Source: Bacteroidetes bacterium UBA6661 (lineage in GTDB: Bacteria; Bacteroidota; Bacteroidia; AKYH767-A; OLB10). From it: a DNA stretch of 19,619 nucleotides. Made by a program: the position numbers and the translations under genes. The stretch is from positions 1 through 19,619 of the forward strand of contig DKKR01000063.1 in the NCBI GenBank assembly GCA_002455375.1, read 5' to 3'. This document shows positions 15,353 through 19,619 of this stretch, piece by piece; the first letter of the stretch is position 1, and every line of letters starts with the position of its first letter. The notes under the pieces are model-generated. The model saw only the letters and a program-made list of their open reading frames with translations, ran no database searches and was not told the DNA's origin.

Positions 15353-16678
15353 TTAAGCCGGGATAGATTCTAAAATTGTACAGTTAACTTCATGACTGTC
15401 ATTGTCGGTTGCACCGATTATACATTCTGTCACTCTGTTTACCATTTGGTTATTGAAAGGTGTGGTAACTCTTACATAATTTTCGGAATAACCTGACATT
15501 ATTCCATTCTTGTCTTCGTGTTCAAAAAGTACTTTGGCTGTTCTGCCTTGTTGTGAACGATAGAATATTCCGAGTTTTTTCTCTGAAAGTATGCGCAGCA
15601 TATTGGTTCTTCTCTTTCGTTCTGCAATCGGAACAACAGGTTTCATTTCAATAGCAGGTGTGTTTGCTCTTTCGGAATAAGTAAAAACATGCAGGTAAGA
15701 AATGTCGGCTTCATTCAAATATTGATATGTCTGAAGGAAATCTTCTTCTAATTCACCGGGAAATCCGGTAATCACATCAACGCCAATACAGGCATCGGGC
15801 ATTAACGCTTTAATTTTATTTATCCGTGTTGTATAATGTGAAGTTAAATATCGCCTGCGCATCAGTTTCAGAATCTTATCAGAGCCACTCTGCAAAGGAA
15901 TGTGAAAATGAGGCATAAATTTTTTTGACTGGCTTACCAGTTCAATAATTTCATCTGTTAATAGGTTTGGTTCTATAGACGAAATTCTGAATCGGATATC
16001 AGCATCTAAAGCATCTAATGCAGAAACCAACTGAAAAAATTCTGTTGTGTGCTTTTTCTCACCGGGAAGTTTGCCAAAGTCTCCTAAGTTAACCCCTGTC
16101 AGTACGATCTCTTTGGCACCTCTATTAACAATTTGTTTTACATTTTCAATAACATTCTCAACGGTATTGCTTCTGCTTGCACCACGTGCCATTGGTATGG
16201 TGCAAAAAGTACAGCCATAATCACAACCATCCTGCACTTTCAGAAAAACACGTGTTCTGTCTCCTTCGGAATAGCTGCTTGTAAATTGATGATGTTCGGC
16301 AATGTCGCAAGAAAAAACCTGCGCTTCTGACTTCTTTTTAAGCTTTTGTAAATAATGTGGAATGTTAAACTTTTCACTTGCTCCTAATACGAGGCTAACA
16401 CCCGGTATTGCGGCAATTGCATCCGGTTTTAACTGTGCATAGCAGCCAATTATGATAACACAACCTTCGGGGTTTGATAATAAAGCTCTGTTTACATGTT
16501 GCCGGCACTCTCTGTCAGCATTTTCAGTAACTGAACAGGTATTGATGACATAAATATCTGCGGCATCTGAAAATGACACTTTTTTGTAGCCTGCATCTTG
16601 CAACTGACGGCCAATTGTCGAAGTCTCAGCAAAATTTAATTTACAGCCTAAGGTGTGAAAAGCTACAGTAGATTTCAT
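15353..16678 (-). CDS. mtaB: tRNA (N6-threonylcarbamoyladenosine-37) methylthiotransferase MtaB
   Basis: MtaB is a radical-SAM enzyme that adds a methylthio group to t6A37 in tRNAs reading ANN codons. From the ATG at 16678 it has 441 residues. The N-terminal methylthiotransferase domain carries the first iron-sulfur cluster cysteines C12 (HTLGCKLN), C48 (NTCSVT) and C79 (GCYAQ). The radical-SAM core has C152, C156 and C159 in DGCDYGCTFC, and a C-terminal TRAM domain (about 375-440) ends the protein. HTLGCKLN and GCDYGCTFCTIP favour MtaB over MiaB or RimO. A second ATG two codons upstream (16684) is possible, but the -7 element at 16692-16699 leaves almost no leader for it. It is the first gene of the mtaB-lgt run and divergent from the ABC transporter gene. 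Confidence 0.95.
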   Translation of the reverse strand: MKSTVAFHTLGCKLNFAETSTIGRQLQDAGYKKVSFSDAADIYVINTCSVTENADRECRQHVNRALLSNPEGCVIIIGCYAQLKPDAIAAIPGVSLVLGASEKFNIPHYLQKLKKKSEAQVFSCDIAEHHQFTSSYSEGDRTRVFLKVQDGCDYGCTFCTIPMARGASRSNTVENVIENVKQIVNRGAKEIVLTGVNLGDFGKLPGEKKHTTEFFQLVSALDALDADIRFRISSIEPNLLTDEIIELVSQSKKFMPHFHIPLQSGSDKILKLMRRRYLTSHYTTRINKIKALMPDACIGVDVITGFPGELEEDFLQTYQYLNEADISYLHVFTYSERANTPAIEMKPVVPIAERKRRTNMLRILSEKKLGIFYRSQQGRTAKVLFEHEDKNGIMSGYSENYVRVTTPFNNQMVNRVTECIIGATDNDSHEVNCTILESIPA

Positions 16679-16691
16679 TGTCATTATCGCG

Positions 16692-16699
16692 CAAAAATA
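16692..16699 (-). promoter_or_regulatory. -7 promoter element of mtaB-lgt
   Basis: The minus strand reads TATTTTTG followed by CGCG, an exact TAnnTTTG match. It lies only 7 bases before the ATG at 16684 and 13 before the ATG at 16678, so the mRNA would be nearly leaderless. No -33 TTG is seen at the proper distance. Confidence 0.45.
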
Positions 16700-16741
16700 G
16701 CAATTACAGATGAACTTTACCTGCCGAAACAGAGCATATCA

Positions 16742-16773
16742 TTTTGAACTAATCAATAAGAGTGTCAATTTTG
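16742..16773 (+). promoter_or_regulatory. Candidate promoter of the ABC transporter gene
   Basis: TTTTG at 16742-16746 and CAATTTTG at 16766-16773 (one mismatch to TAnnTTTG) are 19 bases apart, the usual spacing. A start of transcription near 16780 would leave the ATG at 16792 with a short leader and exclude the upstream GTG at 16762. Confidence 0.4.
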
Positions 16774-16791
16774 CATCCTATTCAAAAAATA

Positions 16792-18537
16792 ATGTCAACA
16801 AGCGGAACTGCATTTAACTGGAAGGTATTGAACAGGATTATGTTCTATGTAAGGCCTTTCCGGTTTCTTTTTGTAGCTACAGTGGTTATCACTGTATTGC
16901 TTGCCGTACTGGCACCCTTACGGCCCTGGCTTACACAGCAGGCACTTGATATTGACATTGCAAAACATGACATCAAAGGTCTTACACGTACTGTTGCATT
17001 CATGTTTGGTGTTCTTCTACTACAGTCGCTGCTTCAGTTTGTATATACAACTTTAACAAACCGACTTGGGCAGGAAGTAATTCTTTCATTGCGTAATAAT
17101 TTGTTTAAGAAAGTGAGCGCTTTTGGGCTTGCCTATTTTGATAAAACTCCGCTTGGGATTACAATTACACGATTGGTAAGCGACATGGAAACCATTGCTG
17201 ATATTTTTTCAGACGGGTTGATTCTTATCATCAGTGATATGCTTCAGGTAGTGGTAATTATTGCTGTAATGTTTTACATCCATCCCTTACTTGCTGCAAT
17301 TTCATTATCAACTATCCCTGTTCTGCTGCTTGCTACCAGAGTGTTTCAGAAAAACATCAGAAAAACTTTCAATGATGTGCGCATACAGGTAGCAAAATTA
17401 AATGAGTTTGTTCAGGAGCATTTAGTTGCCATGCGTATTGTACAACTCTTTAACCGCGAAGAAGAGGAGTTAAATAAGTTTTATGACATAAATGCTAAGC
17501 ATCGTGATGCAAATATCAGATCAATATGGTATTACAGTTTGTTTTTTCCGGTTGTAGAAATTCTTTCAGCTGTTTCTATTGGACTAATTGTATGGTATGG
17601 TGGTTTAAATGTACTTCAAAGTTCTATCAGCCTTGGCTTGCTGGTAGCATTTATACAGTACATCAACCAGTTGTTCAGACCCATTCGTGAGCTTGCAGAT
17701 AAGTTTAACACATTACAAATGGGCATGGTTAGTTCAGAAAGAGTCTTCAAGCTGCTTGATGAACCATTTACAGAAGTCAACTCAGGGCAAAAAAGTGCAG
17801 ATAAAATAATCGGAAAAATTGAATTCAGGGATGTTTGGTTTGCTTATAAAAATGAGGAGTGGATATTGCGTGGTCTCTCTTTTACTATTCCTGCAGGACA
17901 ATCTGTGGCAATTGTTGGTGCTACCGGTGCAGGAAAAACAACCATCATTAGCTTAATTAACCGCTTGTATGAGATTCAAAAAGGCCGGATTTTAATTGAT
18001 GACATTGATATCAGAGAATATGATTTATACAGCCTGAGAAATGCTATTGGTGTAGTCCTTCAGGATGTCTTTCTTTTTTCTGACAGCATAAAAAACAATA
18101 TTACACTCTATAAAGAACAAGATGACATTGTGATTGAAGCCTTGTTGAAGCAAACAGGAGCTTGGCATTTTGTAGAAAAGTTACCCGGTCAGCTTCATTA
18201 CAATCCGGGTGAAAGGGGAGGGTTAATCAGTACCGGGCAGAGGCAGTTGTTGTCATTTGCCAGAGTACTGGCACATCATCCTAAACTAATTATTCTCGAT
18301 GAGGCAACAAGCAGTGTTGACAGTAAGTTAGAGCAGCTTTTGGTAAATGCAACGGAAGTGCTCACAAAAAACCGTACTTCAATTATTATTGCCCATCGTT
18401 TATCAACAATAGAAAAGGCCGACCGTATCATTGTTTTACAAAAAGGTAGCATTGTCGAAGACGGAAACCATCAGATTTTATTGCAAAAGAAAGGAGTTTA
18501 TGCTCACCTTCATGAGGTTCAATTTATGCAACCATAA
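16792..18537 (+). CDS. ABC half-transporter, MsbA/MdlB-like exporter
   Basis: A fused membrane and ATPase half-transporter that should work as a dimer in the inner membrane. From the ATG at 16792 it has 581 residues. Residues about 1-310 form the six-helix ABC exporter domain (FDKTPLGITITRLVSDMETIAD is the typical first coupling region). The ATPase domain has Walker A GATGAGKT at 376-383, a signature written STGQRQ (480-485) instead of the common SGGQ, Walker B ending D503-E504 and the switch histidine in IIAHRLSTIE. These are features of exporters of lipid, drug or peptide. Substrate cannot be assigned; lipid A core flipping (MsbA) or multidrug export are the usual annotations. A GTG at 16762 would add 10 residues, but it overlaps the likely promoter. 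The gene stands alone between a divergent gene and a weakly promoted one. Confidence 0.92.
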   Translation: MSTSGTAFNWKVLNRIMFYVRPFRFLFVATVVITVLLAVLAPLRPWLTQQALDIDIAKHDIKGLTRTVAFMFGVLLLQSLLQFVYTTLTNRLGQEVILSLRNNLFKKVSAFGLAYFDKTPLGITITRLVSDMETIADIFSDGLILIISDMLQVVVIIAVMFYIHPLLAAISLSTIPVLLLATRVFQKNIRKTFNDVRIQVAKLNEFVQEHLVAMRIVQLFNREEEELNKFYDINAKHRDANIRSIWYYSLFFPVVEILSAVSIGLIVWYGGLNVLQSSISLGLLVAFIQYINQLFRPIRELADKFNTLQMGMVSSERVFKLLDEPFTEVNSGQKSADKIIGKIEFRDVWFAYKNEEWILRGLSFTIPAGQSVAIVGATGAGKTTIISLINRLYEIQKGRILIDDIDIREYDLYSLRNAIGVVLQDVFLFSDSIKNNITLYKEQDDIVIEALLKQTGAWHFVEKLPGQLHYNPGERGGLISTGQRQLLSFARVLAHHPKLIILDEATSSVDSKLEQLLVNATEVLTKNRTSIIIAHRLSTIEKADRIIVLQKGSIVEDGNHQILLQKKGVYAHLHEVQFMQP

Positions 18538-18588
18538 TTAATATTTATAAGAACTGATTTTTGTTTCTTTGCACATCACCAACAAAGT

Positions 18589-19209
18589 ATGAAGATATTT
18601 TTTAGTTTATTTTTAACACTGTGTTTTGCTGCCGGCACAACCTTTGGTCAAGATGCGGCAAGTACTGACACCATACATCACAATCACTTCAACGATGGTG
18701 TTTATCTTAGTTATGAAGATTTAAAGAGTAACAGACCCACTATTAAAAAAGAACAACTCATCAAATCTTATTATGACTCTTCTGCTTTCAGCATAAGCAA
18801 GTGGGCCAATACGCAAAACTTATATTATGCCACATCAGCAGGCGACAAACAAAAAGTTAATCGCGACAGCCTTTGGGGCTATGTCGAAAACGGAATACCT
18901 TACATTTTTTTAAACGATCGCTTTCATAAGTTTTCTACCTCTGGTGCGGTTTCTGTTTTCAGAGAGAGCTATCCTAATTTAAAAGCAGGATTAGCACCTG
19001 TGGTAACAGAAGCTAAATATACTTCACAAATCAATTTATTTATTCTAGCTAACGGCAAAATAGATGAATTTACTCCTGAAAATGTAGCCCTTGCCATTGA
19101 AGACAACAAAGCTCTTTACGATGAATTCATGGCATTAAAATCATGGAAGCAAAAAAGAAAAAAAATGTATCGTTTTGTTGAAAGATATAATGATAGTGCA
19201 ATGTGGTAG
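18589..19209 (+). CDS. Secreted protein of unknown function
   Basis: A 206-residue protein with a clear Sec signal peptide (about 1-20, ending TTFG before Q21). The mature part starts acidic and histidine-containing (DTIHHNHFNDG), continues with GVYLSYEDLKSNRPTI, a segment I associate with uncharacterised Bacteroidota secreted proteins, and ends basic (KSWKQKRKKMYRF). No catalytic motif, membrane segment or T9SS domain is seen, so it is probably periplasmic. A weak -7 element, TTTCTTTG followed by C (18564-18571, one mismatch), lies 17 bases upstream of the ATG. The next gene begins 21 bases after the stop, which suggests co-transcription with the glycoside-hydrolase-like lipoprotein. I cannot name a function. 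Confidence 0.72.
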   Translation: MKIFFSLFLTLCFAAGTTFGQDAASTDTIHHNHFNDGVYLSYEDLKSNRPTIKKEQLIKSYYDSSAFSISKWANTQNLYYATSAGDKQKVNRDSLWGYVENGIPYIFLNDRFHKFSTSGAVSVFRESYPNLKAGLAPVVTEAKYTSQINLFILANGKIDEFTPENVALAIEDNKALYDEFMALKSWKQKRKKMYRFVERYNDSAMW

Positions 19210-19230
19210 TAATTACTTAACATAAGATCA

Positions 19231-19619
19231 ATGAAAAAAATAAAACTCCTATTCCTAACTGTATTCATTTTTGTCGTGGCAATAGTGCCGCAAGGATGTA
19301 AACAAAAAGTTGCTGAAGTCAATAAGGCCGGCTTCGTAAGCATTAAAGACCAGAAATTTTATTTAAACGGAAAGCCATTTTTTCCGTTGGCGGTGAATTA
19401 TCGTGTGGCATTGCAAACAGACGGACAACAGCTTTGGCCATCGGCATATAAAGGGTATGATGAAGGTAATCGTTACCGTTTCACAAACAAAGATTCAAGT
19501 CTGGAAGAATTAAAAAATGATTTTCAACTCATTGCTGATATGGGGTTCAACTCGATAAGGATTGTTGGCGTTGGTGAACAATATTCTGTTACAAAAAATT
19601 CTGATGAGTTATATATTAA
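19231..19619 (+). CDS. Lipoprotein, N-terminal part, glycoside-hydrolase-like (cut by window end)
   Basis: An open frame starts at the ATG at 19231 and runs off the right edge after 129 codons without a stop. It has a basic start, a hydrophobic stretch and a cysteine at 23 (PQGC), a relaxed lipobox, so it is probably a lipoprotein. After it, VSIKDQKFYLNGKPFFPLAVNYR matches the opening of many TIM-barrel glycoside hydrolases (GH5- or GH2-like), where F-x-L-N-G-K-P-F precedes the first barrel strand; LIADMGFNSIRIVG fits the next helix and strand. The catalytic acids lie beyond the window, so the family and substrate are open. It probably shares a transcript with the secreted protein 21 bases upstream. 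Confidence 0.75.
   Translation, partial: MKKIKLLFLTVFIFVVAIVPQGCKQKVAEVNKAGFVSIKDQKFYLNGKPFFPLAVNYRVALQTDGQQLWPSAYKGYDEGNRYRFTNKDSSLEELKNDFQLIADMGFNSIRIVGVGEQYSVTKNSDELYI

Noticed and set aside
18229..18246. STGQRQ in the ABC signature instead of SGGQ as a sign of inactivity
   Set aside because: The glycine-glutamine core, Walker A, Walker B and switch histidine are intact; the variation is tolerated in many exporters.

Overview
The window reads as chromosomal DNA of a member of the Bacteroidota. The DNA is AT-rich. Genes are preceded by the phylum's -7 promoter element TAnnTTTG (eight exact copies lie just upstream of starts). One protein carries a type IX secretion C-terminal sorting domain. 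The aldolase is the DhnA type and sits next to accD, and the Lgt is a long Bacteroidota-like form. I see no insertion sequence, phage gene, CRISPR array, rRNA or tRNA. Eighteen protein genes are supported: sixteen complete long ones, the short rpmH, and one cut off at the right edge.

Layout. 1-320 is a gene-free leader with two short palindromes and a promoter for clpB (321-2939, +). A bidirectional terminator separates clpB from a minus-strand pair, tgt then a divisome gene of the FtsB/DivIC type. A divergent promoter region (4526-4632) drives tgt leftward. Rightward it drives a tight three-gene run: a membrane glycosyltransferase, an ECF-like sigma factor and rsmG. The gene for ribosomal protein bL34 (rpmH) follows with its own promoter and terminator. 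Next come a lipoprotein of unknown role (7376-7924, +), and on the minus strand a T9SS-secreted protein and a sugar nucleotidyltransferase. A second divergent promoter region (10064-10174) then drives fbaB and accD to the right.

After accD lies a LigB-type dioxygenase with an N-terminal export-like sequence. It converges on a minus-strand group of mtaB, lgt and a secreted transglutaminase-like protein. The right end holds an ABC half-transporter, a secreted protein of unknown role and the start of a lipoprotein with a glycoside-hydrolase-like N-terminus.

Most genes are housekeeping: protein disaggregation, tRNA and rRNA modification, translation, fatty-acid precursor supply, glycolysis/gluconeogenesis, lipoprotein maturation and division. 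I did not find a new multi-gene system. The observations most worth checking are residue losses: a Tgt lacking two of the three zinc cysteines, a transglutaminase-fold protein with alanine at the catalytic cysteine, and an Lgt homologue with phenylalanine at the essential histidine position. Also of interest are the export-like leader on the dioxygenase and a C2-like pattern in the small lipoprotein.
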